Of a stretch of DNA of 64,000 bases, positions 1 through 13,000 are shown piece after piece. The DNA is taken from NCBI GenBank assembly GCA_916610825.1, contig OU744447.1:132001-196000 (forward strand), written 5' to 3'. The notes under the pieces are model-generated. The model was not told where the DNA came from, did not search any database, and worked only from the letters and a program-made list of their open reading frames with translations. Source of the stretch: Haliclystus octoradiatus. Its lineage: Eukaryota > Cnidaria > Staurozoa > Stauromedusae > Haliclystidae. Positions within the stretch are counted from its first letter, which is position 1; every line of letters begins with the position of its first letter. The position numbers and the translations under genes are program-made.

Positions 1-660
1 ACCCAGTCACACACGAGATTCGCAGCTGTGATAAATTGATGATCACACCAACTGTTGTTGCAAAACGCGAATCAGATGCGAGCTATGACACAAAACTTTA
101 CCAGAAGATACTATGTCTGTCCATCTATCCTTGAAAAAACCTTTCCTTTATTTGCTAGATTTGTAAGAAACATGGGGACGTGATAAGGAATACAAAGTTG
201 AAAAGTGAATGCCACTTTTCAAACCACAAATAGTGTATTCAATCAGTTCATATTTGAAGACCGAGCGCAAAAACTGCTGGTTAATTTTTTGCCTTTAAGC
301 TAATTATAACCGTCAGACATCGGCATAAATATCCTCTCCTTTACCACGTTGAATATTCTCAATTAAATATTTTTTTAGATTACGTTAGAACAAACCCCAT
401 CTCAGAAGTACCAAGATATAAATAATGAAACCAAACATACTGTAACTCAAATTTGTCTTTAAAGAGTTTTTACATGTTCACAATATCAAACCAATCAACT
501 TCAGATTTGAAAAACAAATTGTGAGATTTCTGAAATTCTGTCTTCTGGGGATAAAATGTAGGGGCCTCCCCGAAGGAGTGGCTCAATTCTAGGGGTCTGG
601 GGGCATGTACTTCGTCATGGATTCAAAATGGCTTGAAACGTAATTTTACAAACAACATTT
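1..660. other. AT-rich non-coding stretch
   Basis: No open frame of note, no splice-flanked coding segment and no repeat pair was recognised here. It may hold upstream exons or promoter of the COX7C gene whose last exon lies at 4694-4819, but no presequence-like exon could be identified. Confidence 0.4.
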
Positions 661-664
661 TGGA

Positions 665-3172
665 TGATGTTGGTTTGACCCTTGCGCATTAGACTGGACC
701 AGAAACATGAATGTTCAAAATGTTTGAAGCACAATCCATTTTCTCGTTTGACTTACTCTAAAAACAAGTTGGCCAAAATGTGAGGTCTGTCCGACATTGG
801 GAAATTGGCTCCCGAGGCCCCTCTAAATTAATGCGTAAAGTTAATGTGGAAAATGCTAATATTTTTCAAACCGGAATAACTTATCTTTGCCATATATTTG
901 CCATATACTTATCTTTGACGACGGGTATAATTTCAATTGATTACTTATAATGTTTGGATCTTGATAATTCCAAGAAAAATAAACGAAGCATTCAAAAACG
1001 TTGCTTCCGTTGTGATAATCTCTGATATATTTTTCAATAAAATATATTTAAATATTTAGATTAAAATGTTTGCCGCTTCTATGGTTGTATCTTTTCAAAA
1101 AATTTAACTTGAAGATCGTTGCACGGCTGGGCGGTGACTGATTTAAATTCATTTATTTTAAAGGGTCAAACAAGACCGGCAGCCTTTGTATGGAATTTTT
1201 GGAAATCTGATCTCGAAGCTTTTTTGTTTACTTCATGTTATTTCAGTGAGTTGATGATATTTGAGACATGATTTCTGAAACGCAACTTCCAATATTTTAA
1301 CATTTTTATTTTGAAATACACAAGCAAAGCAATATGAGTTGAACATAAAGATGATGACAATCAGGATTTCAAATACAACATATGTATATGTCCTCACAAT
1401 AATCATTCCAAGCGAACAAGTCTGAAATTATATCAGAATATTTCTTTCCAAAAACATTGCGGTTCGAGACGGAAACAAACCAACGGTCAGTAATTAAATT
1501 CAGTTTGAATCAATTTGTAACAAACCATAATATCCAAACACCCAGAAATCACATATGATGTTATTTTGTTTCGATCGAGATTCAGAATGTCAGTGTAAAT
1601 GAAATACAGAAATATAAGCCGTTAATTCGATGTTGTCAAAATGAAGCTAGATTCGAAATGTTTCTTCTTTGCAAGAAATATCGCATTCATAGATTTGTGA
1701 ACAAAAAAACAGTATCAAATGTGCACAATTATCTATATTATGCTTTCTTTCAACAAAGTGCTTTATTCCATATTACATCTTTTGTAAACGTTCTTAGCAA
1801 ATCAAAAAACACTTCTTTGTAGTTTTTCTGCCATCGAAACACTCCTCGTGATATATTCCAGTTACTGTACCAGATTTCATCGCTATGAATATTCAAAATC
1901 AATTTGATGATGTCACAACGGGTGTTTGAAAATGAGGTTTTGAAAAAAATGTATTTTTTTCAAAACAATTATCACCGGTCAATAATGCCCCTTTAATTCC
2001 ATGAGTAATTTTGCAAGGACCGCTTCACGCTTCAATTGAAATCAGGAAAATGATGCTCAGCAAATAAAATTACTGCAACGTCAGTTTATTTGAAAGCTTC
2101 TTCCTTGCTTTATCATCATCAATGACCATCGATTGAATACGATGAATGCTAAAAAATATTTAATTGTCTAGTGTCTACGAATGACTTACGAAATATATAA
2201 ACAAACTCTTTTGTTTTATCAAAACATTTTTTATCTAGAATGCAAACAAGTACTGCAATACTTTCTGCAGAAGAAACGTTTTTATCAGACAGATTCATAT
2301 TTCCTGATGCAAATATATCGTAGTCAGCTGTAAATATAGTCAATTAGAAAATAAATAGGCTTCCGATATCTTTTTTCTGGGAATAGTTGTGTCTTGTCCT
2401 TTAAAAAAAAGTTTGTATAACTTAAAGGTTCTGAATAAATGATGATGATGATGATGATGATATCATGATTGTGTATTTGTATTCTGTATATAAAAGTTTC
2501 AAACAGCTCTGTGGAAATTTCCACAACAAATGTCTTTATGATTGATAGAATGAATTACCATGAAATGAAGTTATCATCTTATAAATAAGTTTATAGAAAT
2601 TGATTGATGAAGCCATGCCGACGCAGAAAATACACGCATGATCGAGATGAAATTAAATTGATTTATAAAATCAGTCACTGTTCAACGGAGCAATGATCTT
2701 CAAGCTAAATTTTTCGAAATGACACGACCGCAGAAGCGGCTAACATGTCTTCGATAAATGTATTGATGTTGACAGATTGATTCCACACATTTGTCGGCAA
2801 AGCGATTTTCACAGCGGAAGCAATGTTTTTAAATGCATCGTTCATTTTTCTTGGAATTATCAAGATTCAAACATTATAAATAATCAATTGAAATTATTGA
2901 TGTCGTCAGCTTCATAGCCCTTTTTTGATGTTTGTAAAGTTTATATGGCAAATATAAGTTATTCCGGTTCGAAAAATATTAGCATTTTCCCCATTAACTT
3001 TACGTATTAATTTAGAGGGGCATGGGGAGCCCATTTACCGATGTCAGAAGAACTTAAAATTGTGGACAACTTGTTTATAGAGAAAGTCAAACGGGAAAAT
3101 GGATTGTGCCTCAAACATTATGAACTTTTTTCTTAGAACCAGTCTATTGCGCATGTAGTCAAAACATAATTT
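665..3172. mobile_element. Long-TIR (foldback-like) DNA element, about 2.5 kb
   Basis: The segments about 670-1160 and 2650-3170 are inverted copies of each other at roughly 80% identity. Matching landmarks include a GCGCA/TTAGACTGG-like outer end, the stretch AACTTTACG.ATTAATTTAGAGGGGC, TTGATAATTCCAAGAAAAAT, and CCGCTTCT...CTTGAAGATC in the inner part. Arms near 500 bp with a 1.5-kb centre are typical of foldback or long-TIR DNA transposons. No transposase was recognised in the centre, so it looks non-autonomous. No clear target-site duplication was found, so the superfamily is open. A related single arm lies near 28590-28760. The divergence between arms suggests an old insertion. Confidence 0.7.
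2340..2462 (+). repeat. LINE-type 3' tail with (ATG)n end
   Basis: The end of this stretch (TTGTATAACTTAAAGG.TTCTGAATAAATGATGATGATG...) matches the tail at 3455-3498. Both end in TGAATAAATGATGATGAT. Two copies sharing a unique tail that runs into a simple repeat is the signature of a CR1/L2-like retroposon end. It sits in the centre of the long-TIR element, so it probably inserted there. Confidence 0.5.
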
Positions 3173-3189
3173 ACATTAATTAGATTATC

Positions 3190-3498
3190 AAAGAGTTTAT
3201 ACACAGAGACATTTACATCAAGTCGAGCCATCGTCATTCATCTCAAGATGCTGGTGTGCATAAGTGGAACGATCTACCGTCTGCAATGAAGGAACTAGGA
3301 AGTCCAATGCAGGCCTACTTTCGAATGTCTCCTTGAGAAGCACTTACGTTCTTAAGATGCTTTATACTTACCACTCTTTCCTGTTATTTAAACCCTTTAT
3401 TTACTTAATGTCTGTTTTCCTGTTAACTTAGCTATGTATCAGGCCTTTGAAAAAGAGTTATGTATGACTTGAAGGTTTCTGAATAAATGATGATGATT
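3190..3498 (+). mobile_element. 3' end of a CR1/L2-like LINE
   Basis: Translation around 3265-3290 gives WNDLPSAMK, the WN-LP motif found near the C-terminus of many CR1/L2/Rex-type LINE ORF2 proteins. It is followed by an untranslated tail ending in an (ATG)n run. Only the last few hundred bases are present, as expected from 5'-truncated insertion. The coding part is degraded. Confidence 0.5.
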
Positions 3499-3570
3499 CA
3501 AATTCAAATTGAGACTAAAATTCAAACAGAGATGTTGAGATGACTTTCAAACCTTAACCTTGACTGGCTC

Positions 3571-3661
3571 CAAGTCCCGCTTACTTTGATGTGCCAAGAT
3601 TTGATGGTTGGTAAGCGGGACTTGTGTCCTTTGTCAAGTGTTGGGCAGGATTCTGCCCAAC
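3571..3661. repeat. Two adjacent perfect hairpins
   Basis: CAAGTCCCGCTTAC at 3571-3584 is the exact reverse complement of GTAAGCGGGACTTG at 3611-3624 (14-bp stem, 26-nt loop). Directly after it, GTTGGGCAG (3640-3648) pairs with CTGCCCAAC (3653-3661) around a 4-nt loop. Function is unknown; it may be the remnant of a small TIR element. Confidence 0.5.
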
Positions 3662-4228
3662 GCCGGCTTGTCTGATCTCATTGTTTTTCATAAATATTGA
3701 CTTCTTCGAAAGATGAAATAATCGGCGGTTCATATGGCGTCAAGTTATGGATAAAAACATTCAACTTTAAAGAGTTTATACAATTTCTTTTCAATACTTG
3801 CTTGATTTTTGATCAAACTTGAAGCAAGAACAACAGCATATTTTCGACAGCTCTAAAGATTTAACTGATGATCATGAAGCCAAATTTAAATCATTCAAAT
3901 CATGTTTAAATAGCAAGCCATGTTTGCAAAACGAATTTGGAATGAAGACGACCCCCTGGGCAACTTCAAAATATTTTACGTCATCTTGCATGGTTTGATG
4001 CGTTTTTTTGTCTTGGAAAACAATAGAATGTGCAAAGAACACAAGTCTCACTTACTAACATATCAAAATCGTCATACAATAAGTGAGACTTGAAGCAAGT
4101 CAAAACTATACCTGACTGAATAGTTAATTATTCTGCTTTGGAATTCTTTGTTTTTAAGAAGCAATTGACCCTTAACTTTGCAACCACCATTTTTAAAGAA
4201 ATGGATTTCTGCATAAAATAGTAAGTGA

Positions 4229-4500
4229 GACGGTATCGTCCTATCAAAGGCACTCGTACCACTCCTCTAGAAATAGAACTTTAGAACTCTAGTTAAATAG
4301 AATCTTAGAAAGAAAATTTTTACTGGAGTGACTATTTTTACTAAAACCAATAATGTTCTTTATTGATCTCAGCCTTGACACTACCAACCAATCAGTTTCA
4401 ACAGATTTGTCAATGTCCAACAATGTCCCGCAGCTAATCACAATGCAATTCCCCTCTGTACTATTTTATTTGAGCAACAATTGATCAGATATGATGGTCT
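4229..4500 (-). mobile_element. tRNA-headed SINE, degraded copy
   Basis: On the minus strand this resembles the better copies at 16819-17193 and 49571-49933. Shared blocks include the 3' end GACGGTATCG.CCTA.C.AAGG, GTACCACTCCTCTAGAAATAG, GATCTCAGCC..GACA, and CACAATGCAATTCCC. The tRNA-like head near 4480-4500 is eroded. It lies just upstream of the COX7C final exon, inside an intron of that gene. Confidence 0.6.
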
Positions 4501-4693
4501 GGACTCATATTTCTGCCTATGTGTGTGATCAATGCACTATAGGCAGACATCATTCCACTGATTGGCTGGTAGTTCTATGCAGGCAAGTGCATACCAATTA
4601 CCAACCCCCAATCACAATTACGAGGGGATGTATACATGACAACTTCAGTACAGTTTCTGATATTTATGTTGTTTTGAATATTTTCATCCACAG

Positions 4694-4819
4694 AACATGC
4701 CCTTCCAGACAAAGAATAAGAAACAGTTTTTGGCGGTGATGGTTGCTTACCTTGGAACTGGTTTTGCTATTCCATTTATTGCTGTCCGCTTCCAAATGTA
4801 CAAGAAAGCCAACGCATAA
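4694..4819 (+). CDS. COX7C: Cytochrome c oxidase subunit 7C, last exon (partial)
   Basis: COX7C is a small nuclear-encoded inner-membrane subunit of respiratory complex IV. After a consensus acceptor (TTTCATCCACAG) the exon reads 41 residues to a TAA: NMPF, then a basic stretch, then a single membrane helix (VAYLGTGFAIPFIAV) and a basic end (RFQMYKKANA). This matches the family's mature C-terminal half, where the human protein reads NLPF, then LYFGSAFATPFLVVRHQ. In vertebrates an intron falls near this point. The upstream exon, which should carry the mitochondrial presequence and the GPGK motif, was not found in the 4.7 kb to the left; that intron holds a SINE and other repeats. The gene converges on MRPS21. 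It is called from family resemblance; the short length limits certainty. Confidence 0.85.
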   Translation, partial: NMPFQTKNKKQFLAVMVAYLGTGFAIPFIAVRFQMYKKANA

Positions 4820-5110
4820 TTAAGACAGACCTTGATCATAATATAATTTGTGTTTGTCAACCTTAGAAGAAGTCATAATTGTTAAATGCCTTACATCCTG
4901 GTTGTTGTTAGCAAATAATTTCTTAGTTGCCATTTAAAATTAATTTACTTCACTTTTTTGTTGATAATATGCTATTCATTATAATGATCGTGGATGATGG
5001 ATGCTGACCGTGGGTACAGACAACATGATTTCCCCGACTAAGTCAGGGTTAACTCCCCCTAACAAAGGGGCTTTATATCAGACATTATTTTCAACAGTGT
5101 TACCTAACAG

Positions 5111-5358
5111 CCAGTCTGCATTCCACAGGCTTCCCGCTGGAGATCTCCGTCGGCGCAAGCCGCTCGAACTTCAGTGCCAACGCCAAATTGGCGTGGAATT
5201 TCCCTCTCAGCACTTTGGCGGTGGATTTTTTTATCATAAATTGATAAAATACTAAAATGCATTTTCTATTGTTATCCTATAATTTTGGCGGGAATATCAG
5301 GGTTATAAAATATTGGCGTAAAATATCCGGCAGAGAAATTTTCCCGAATGCAGACTGG
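5111..5358. mobile_element. 248-bp TIR element (MITE)
   Basis: The ends are inverted (CCAGTCTGCATTC at the left, GAATGCAGACTGG at the right). They are flanked by near-identical 8-bp repeats (CCTAACAG at 5103-5110 and CCCAACAG at 5359-5366, one mismatch), which suggests a hAT-type 8-bp duplication. No coding capacity. It sits in the intergenic space where COX7C and MRPS21 converge. Confidence 0.65.
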
Positions 5359-5886
5359 CCCAACAGTCATATTTCTTCCCCAATGATACAGCTGAGAATC
5401 TCTGCGGCCTACAATCGAGGTAGATATTCCCAGCAAGGTTTATGTTTGAAGAATTGTTAATTAATTAAATTCATGACTTGGACTTGTGAACTCTAGTTAT
5501 TGCTGTTTCCCACTCAAATCCATTGAAATTTATAAAGATATTTCAATTCTCATGTCTGATTAGACTGATTACTACATATTCCTTGAATAAAGATATTTCC
5601 TTGTTGATGTTAACCAAAGTTTATAAAACGACTGATGTTGAAATTGCACAGAACATACATAAACGTTGCATTAATAAATAGATATAATTCTGTCTTCAGC
5701 AGAGCACTAATTTCCAAGCTGAGCTGTAGACTTAGTTACCAACTATTGTAAATTGAATTACAAACCGAGCGTGGCAAAACATCTGAGCTGTCTGCACAAA
5801 TAAAGTACGTTAATAACGTTATACAATCAAATTAGTTATCATCTTATCTAAATGTAAATATAAAACTTGATTGCATTGTTTTACAG

Positions 5887-6147
5887 TCAAGTCCAAGGTG
5901 TTTCTTCTCTTGCTCCCCTTGACAAAAAAGATAACTTTTTCTGCATTTCACTGTTGTATACTCTTATTGATCTTTCGTAAACCAGTCGTCTCCGTTTCAC
6001 GGTTGGTTTTTCATATCTTCTGCGTAAATTAACCTCTTTAGATAGACCTTCTCCGTGTACAACAGCCATCATTAGTTGCTTGTAAGCTGCCATAGGGCCA
6101 CTTGGACCGACCATAACTGTTCTTGCTCTGAACATGTGTTGCGCCAT
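5887..6147 (-). CDS. MRPS21: Mitochondrial ribosomal protein S21 (bS21m)
   Basis: An 86-residue single-exon frame beginning MAQHMFRARTVMV and ending ARE..TPWT; the human protein is 87 residues. Family marks seen: ARTVMV near the start, a central segment with YEKP and consecutive basics, YERSIRVYN, and an EM.KKLSFL helix. bS21m is a basic protein of the mitochondrial small ribosomal subunit. It is convergent with COX7C (1.07 kb apart) and divergent from the FYVE gene (about 0.95 kb between start codons). The first Met gives a family-normal length. No intron or presequence is needed in the model. Confidence is high because residues match across the whole length. Confidence 0.92.
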   Translation of the reverse strand: MAQHMFRARTVMVGPSGPMAAYKQLMMAVVHGEGLSKEVNLRRRYEKPTVKRRRLVYERSIRVYNSEMQKKLSFLSRGAREETPWT

Positions 6148-7097
6148 TTTGTTTAACTAAATCCGAAGATGATATGCCTCATGAAGGGGGTAAGGGGAGG
6201 GTGTGTGACTCCTACAGATTCCTTACACCGAGTTTCGATAATTTCTGATTGTCATATTATTATATCAATGCATTCTTAATTTCATTGAAAGTACCCTTAT
6301 TGTCAGATCATTTGTATAAGAGTATTGAATTATGAATATTTGTTTTTAATCTATTAATTCGTATTTGGATAGTTAAGTGGTCATCCGTGAAAATATTCTT
6401 CGCAAAATTCTAAAAATAAATAAAAGTGGAACCCAACCTTCTTCATCAAAAAACACAACAAAATAATAATGGCGAAATGATTTTTACGAATAAAATAGCA
6501 AGAAGATAACAATCATAACAGGTTTGTTTATGGTAACATCTTACTTCTTTTATGCAGCATAATAACTTCAAGGCAATCTTTTTTTATTAGTTTTAAACAA
6601 GCAGAGTTGGCTTTGAAAACAGTCAAGTGTATATACACAGAAACACGGAGAGGGCTCTGCGACGTGCTAGGCAATAAGGCATGACTGATTCATTAAAGCC
6701 TTGATTGGACGGTCGCTGTTTGAGCGACTAAAGGGGAAAGTATGATAATACTACCTCGAAGACTAGGTAATGATCATTTCAGTTCTCATCAAACCAATCA
6801 AATATACTTTGATAACCACTGAAAGTGCATTCCCCGCGCGGACCAATCTTTTCAACTAGCAGTGCAATCGAATGGCCATTGAGTTGGTATCAATGCAAAT
6901 CTCTTCAACGGCCAGTCGAAAACGTACGCTTGGGTTTAGGGCTAGAGGAACAATACATGATAGAAAATGGCATGAATTAGGAAATATGTTCTTCCCACTT
7001 TTACAACTAATTTGGATTATTTCAGCAATTGGAATTAAATGTAGGCTAAATGCTAATGTGGGGTTCTAAATTTAATTTCAGTTATTCTGTTTCTCAG
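6148..7097. promoter_or_regulatory. Divergent upstream region of MRPS21 and the FYVE gene
   Basis: This gap lies between the two divergent start codons and must hold the MRPS21 promoter. The FYVE CDS begins one base after an acceptor (TTCTCAG at 7091-7097), so that gene has a non-coding first exon, which may also lie here. No TATA box or CpG-rich core could be singled out by eye. The block 6640-6720 is the least AT-rich part. Confidence 0.4.
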
Positions 7098-7098
7098 G

Positions 7099-10000
7099 AT
7101 GGCTACTTACCCTGCTAACGCCGTCGACGATGACCTTGAGCGTTTAATGGCTGAGCCATGGAGCCCAGAAAGTTATCTATCAGACAACGATGAAGACAGT
7201 GACGCAAACAATGAAACTGATGGAAATCAAAAATTATCACAATTATTTGAGGCTAATTTGAACGCCATTGAGAATGATATGATAATTGTGCAGTCAAATA
7301 AAAAACATTCTCTGGAAACAGTTGGTAGTCTGGATGACGAAGATGCGCTTTCAAAATTCATGACATACCAAGACCCATCAGATCATCTACGTACACTAGA
7401 TACCGTTAATCTTGCCAATGCCAAAGAAATATCAACGGACATTGATCGATTTAATCACTTCAAACAAAGGAATAGTATTGATAATGACGAAGAATCAATG
7501 TCAATCACAATCGATGAGAAATGCAACAAGGAGCAATGCGAAGATGAAATTGATAAGCTAATAGAGAAAATGCCTGCTGTCATTACCAATACCCCTGCAG
7601 ATGATGTAACACATTATGCCATAAGCACAGATGTAGATGATTTGATAGAGAACTTTGACCCGTATGAATCAGATGAGCTTTATTTAGCTGAAGACTCACC
7701 ATCACAGCAACAACAACATCAATCACACTTATTCGATATTGGTCTAATGCTGCCTGACATTCCTGAATCTTTGCCGACAGTTAATCAAGATGTAATTGCT
7801 GACGATTGTATTGATATCAAAGAAGATAAAATATTATGTTCTGGTGATGTCGTTAAAGTATCTGATCAAGAAGTCACTCAGGATGAACAAATTAATGATT
7901 TATTGACTTCTGTGACAGAGTTGGACATCAGTAGTCATGGTGATGAAATCCCTTCTGTGGAGGTCTCTGGTGTTGCCCAATCAAGTGCTCCAAATGAAAT
8001 CTCCCCCGAAGAACTTGAATTAAATGATCTTGAAGTGTCAATAGATGCTACTGCTGAAGATGTCGTCGTAGACGACCAGCTAGATAGGCCTCTCACTGAT
8101 GAGGTAATCAACAACCATGAATTGTCCCCTAGCTCAGATAGTGAAAGTAATGAGCTACAAAGTCCAGCTGAAGAAAACCACATTGAATCAGAAACAGTGC
8201 ATTCGACTACTGATCACACAGAAGATGTTTTCATTGAAGATGATCGCAATCGCTTGAGAGCTATATCAGCAACTAGTACACAGTCATCAGCCGCAGCAAG
8301 CGAAGGATCCTTAACTTCAGTCAATGCAGAGGCAGTTGCACCCATGAGTGTGGCCCCTCCACCATTTTCAGAGACAGATATACCGATTGGCGCAAGTGGT
8401 CTGGGGATGACTGCCCCAGTCTGGATACCTGACACACAGGCGACTGAATGCCGAATGTGTCAAGGCAGATTTACGGTGATGCGAAGAAGGCATCACTGCA
8501 GAGCGTGTGGTCAGGTCAGTAGGTCATGATAATTTATTTTGGCTTTTAAAATCCATTACGTACAGTGAGTTAGCTTTGGAACCAAAGATTCAATGTAAAT
8601 TATAAACAGAATATCTTTACAACCCTACTAGCAGTATGTTTAATAGTTTTGAGTAAAGTCATTGTTTTTTGCTTACGCCCAGTTTACACAATAACATTTC
8701 CTGTGACTTACTTTATGTGTCACAAAATGTCTAACTGACTAGATTCCATCGCATAGATGTTGGCAAAAAAATGTGTCATATTTCGCTATATACACGGTCG
8801 CATTTCATGTATCGCTAGAGAATGTGCTTGTGTAAACTGGGCTTTACACTATGAATTTTTATCTCAGCACCCTGTGACCAAAACTAACATTTATTTTGTC
8901 AACAGGTCTTTTGTAAGAATTGCTGCAACATGCGTGCCCCATTGACTCATCTTCAATATAAGATTGCAAGAGTATGCCAACCATGTTACGAAATACTGCT
9001 AACTACAGGTAAGGGTATTTTAAAAGGAATCATTGAGCACTCAGAAATTGGTAAAGTTGCAACTATTTTTAAATGTGTTTTTATATTTCTTTAGATCAAA
9101 CGTCATCATCTCGCGTTCGAACAAACACAGACCCTCCAACGCGTGGCTCCCCTCCCCCAGGCTATCACGAGGCGTCAAGTGGGGATTTGCCACCTCGCTA
9201 TCCCGCACCACCACCACCCCTAGATAGATTTGGACAGCCAGTGTATCCTCCATCCCAAAACAGAGGAATCACACCACCACAGCCTAGCACGCTTCCGTCT
9301 GATCAAAGTAAGACACTTCTACTCTACTTTAATGTCTACTCAATGAGTACCATTGAAACGATTGTGTTTTACCGATTGATCATGTGTTCTGTGATCAAGT
9401 GTTCTGTGATCATGTGTTCTTTTAGGCCTCTTTATTGTTTATACTAATTTATAGGCCAACCAAAAAAGTTGCAAATGGACTCTTTTTTATGTTTTATTAT
9501 GTAGACACGTAGATGGTTTGGTTTTTTATGCCGATATTATTCATGCCTTCTTCAAACACATCTGAACAGTTCTTACTCACCTTGAACCTAATGATGAGAT
9601 GGACTAACCACATGCTGTAACCTCACTTAATTATTAATAAATCATTCAAACCCAAAGGCTGTAATTCATTCGCTTGCATTGATGAGTTGGTACCTGATGA
9701 GGAGGTTGCATAATCTTAATAATATATGTAATACCATCATTAATAAATATAATTAAATTAATTGCAGTGCCTGGCTCTGATGTAAATATTGGTAACCCAC
9801 GGCCACAGAGAGCCCCATCACCAGAATACACAGCACTTGGCAGACCTAGACAATCAAGAATGAGAACAGAGTCAGAGATGAGTGCTGTGATTATGTTTAA
9901 CAGCTCAAGAACAAATCTTCCACCCATTTTGAAAAATGTTGATGGAGGTATGTTTAATTTATTTACCCACACAATCTGCCTGTAATAATTAACATTCCAA

Positions 10001-13000
10001 ATTGCTGTATCATAACATTAGGCCATATGATGGCATCATAACATAGGCCATCACTCTCAATGACATCATCTACAAAGTAAATAAAGTGCTCACTTTTGAC
10101 GCCATTCAATCTTGTATCCCTAATTAAGATAAGCCAGACCGAAACAGATTTCAATATCCAAATATACAACACACAAGTAGAAAATGAGGCTAAATATGCT
10201 GTTGTAGTTGTTGAGTTTTTTTCTTTTTCAGTATTGAAGATTATCAATAATCCGAACGTCCCATCTTTGATATTGCAAATGCAAGGTAACCCTTTAGAGC
10301 AGCTATCAATTAGGCCACGCCATCAGGCTATGGTTTGGCATTAAGACACTCATTATAATTTATTCATTATAATTTATGCATTGTAATTTATTCATTATCA
10401 TTTATGCATTATAATTATTCATTATTTTTAGATTCAATTGAATCCCCAGTTGTTTTTCTGGTTAATAAAAATTTAATTGTCAAAGTCAAAATTACTGACT
10501 GTAAGTAGTTGCTCTTGGAAATAAAAACTATTTTAAACTCAAATTGCTAGTTCATTCCATAGCTCAGACGAGTGACAATTGCAACAGGTAAATGATATGA
10601 CCATTGAAACAAATTTTTTTATTTATTTCCATTCGACAGTGGATTGTTGCATTAAAAAGAAATGTTGGTCATTTAGCACTGACGGCATGGGCGCCTCAAA
10701 CCAGGAAGAAATTGTAGGTGGTGTTGCGTGTTTCTCTGCTTGAATTCTGAACGCGACTCATTTCTCATTTGCATTTTATTTGCATTTTGTTTTGGCTTTT
10801 TCAAGGCGCTGGTGTTGGAATATTCTGAAAATGATGATGACACAATTTTATTGAAAAAGGTCCTCCAGCAAATCAATGCAATATTTGAACGAGCCAAGCA
10901 AGGTACCGTAATGTGATAGATAATCGTGTACAAAATGTTTTGACAATCGAATAGTCGCAGTCGTTCTGCGTCAAAGAAACAAGACTTGCTTCTTGCTCTA
11001 AAGTACCGTCATGTGTTAATGACTAAGAGTATGATTATAATTCAATAAAGCGCACTCCACAATATTTTTAACTTTTCTTGTAGGTGAACCAGTGAACGAA
11101 CTGAGTTATATGACCTTTGAAGCACTGTTGTGCTTAGACCCATCAATGACGTCATTCCTATTCTTCAAGCGCACCAACCAGGTATGAAACATTCTTCGCT
11201 TTTGCCACTTCAATTTGTTATTTCTTTTTGTTGATCATTTTGTAATTATTGCGAATAGCTAATAACCAACCATGAGTACAAACAAACAAACAAACATTAT
11301 TACGAAATAGAATCAACAAGTTATTATTTGTTTATGCTGATTTGCTGTAATCGGATGCAACCCTGCAACCTTGATTTGAAATCATTTTACCGTCAATTCT
11401 TCGCTATTATGAAAGATAAGAAATCACAATTGCTGTTGTCACTAGCAACAATTAAAAAGAAATGTTTACAGTGTTGTGAGAATTACTTGAGAAAGTAATT
11501 AATTAGATTACAAATTGCTTTTACTAAAAATTCAAAATTACATTACTAATTACTTTTCCGAAAAAAGCAATTAATTATAAATTACTAATAACTTCGCCGA
11601 AAAAGTAATTAATTACTAATTACTTTGTTACTTTTGGAATATTTATCAAAACATTTCTGTCCGTAAAGATTCAAAATTATATGTTGTATTTTAGGGTAGT
11701 CAGGAAGCATTTATTATAATATGTTTACTGTCTGGAGCTGAACCATAGTGAAAACACCATCGAGATAATCAAAAATTTGAACGACCAAACAATAAATATA
11801 CACAGGAAAAAAAGAAATTACAAAATAAATGAACTTTTTCCGAATAGTTTGGTCAAATTAATGTGATTAATCTCAGTGTCACTTTTTGTGTTTGAACATG
11901 ATAGTTTCTGGTGAAAAATGGTTGCAAAGATTATGAGTTTTTCATCGATAAAATATCAAATGATCCATTCATAAGTCAAAAACATTTGCGTCTCATCAAC
12001 TCCAAATGTGTTGACATTTTCATCTTTGAACAGTAGAAGTGTCAAATGGCGTGACGAATAAATTCTATGTAAACAATGAAATGGTCTATTTCGAAAATCT
12101 TGCCTCTGCTAATATAATTTCAAAATCAAAACATTTAGACAACAATAACCGACTCACACAAACAACAATCATTTCAAATCATTTGGGACTTCACAATGAC
12201 AGGCTTAACAATATCGCACTGAAAACATTTATGCCTACTTCATAATAAACAAAACCATAAATCTTTTGTAAATGAATCGGGAATAAATTATTTCGTAAAG
12301 TAATCGGCCAGTAAAGTCAATTACTTGATCGCTGCAAATACTCGTTACTTGAAAAAGTAATTAATTACTTAGTTATTACTTTCCTCAAAAAGTAATTAAT
12401 TACCGGTACAGTGTAACCCGCTTATGTGCAATTCGGATAAGTGAAATTCCTGCTTATCTGCAACCTGGATTTGAAACCAGTTAAACAATTTTCTGGTCAA
12501 GTCCTTGCTAAACAATTTTGGATAACTGCAAATTCGGATAAATGCAATGGAAACCGTAGGCAATTTACTCCAAATACTAATTACTAATTACCAATTACTC
12601 CAAGTACCCCTAAAATTACTCCAAAAGTAACGAATACCAAGTAACGCGTTACTTTTGTAACGAGTACTCACAACACGGAATATTTTATCAATATAGTTAG
12701 GCTATGGTTGAAGTGCTAGGATGTAAATTTAACATTCTCTATGGCTGTGAGAATAACAAAAGTCTACAGATATAAAAACAATAGAACACTGTGGCAAAGG
12801 GAAACGATTATACTAAAAGTCTCAATTGAATCGCATGAATGTTAAGAGGCGGCTTCAGCTTCCTAATTGACTACATTGCGTGTACCAAACAGTCAATTCC
12901 TCGTTAAACAATTTATTAGCGTGAAGGCTGGTTGATCTATCTATTCGAATATCAATCATGTTTTTATTTATTATTTAGTTGAAAAGTGTTTTTCTGTTTC

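Noticed and set aside
4491-4739. Open frame overlapping the COX7C exon
   Set aside because: Different reading frame from COX7C and composed partly of degraded SINE sequence; tested as a first exon and rejected because it has no presequence-like or family residues.
5001-5460. Two plus-strand frames after COX7C
   Set aside because: They lie across a TIR element (5111-5358) and match nothing recognisable.
7935-8435. Minus-strand Ser-rich frames
   Set aside because: Antisense shadows of the large first coding exon of the FYVE gene.
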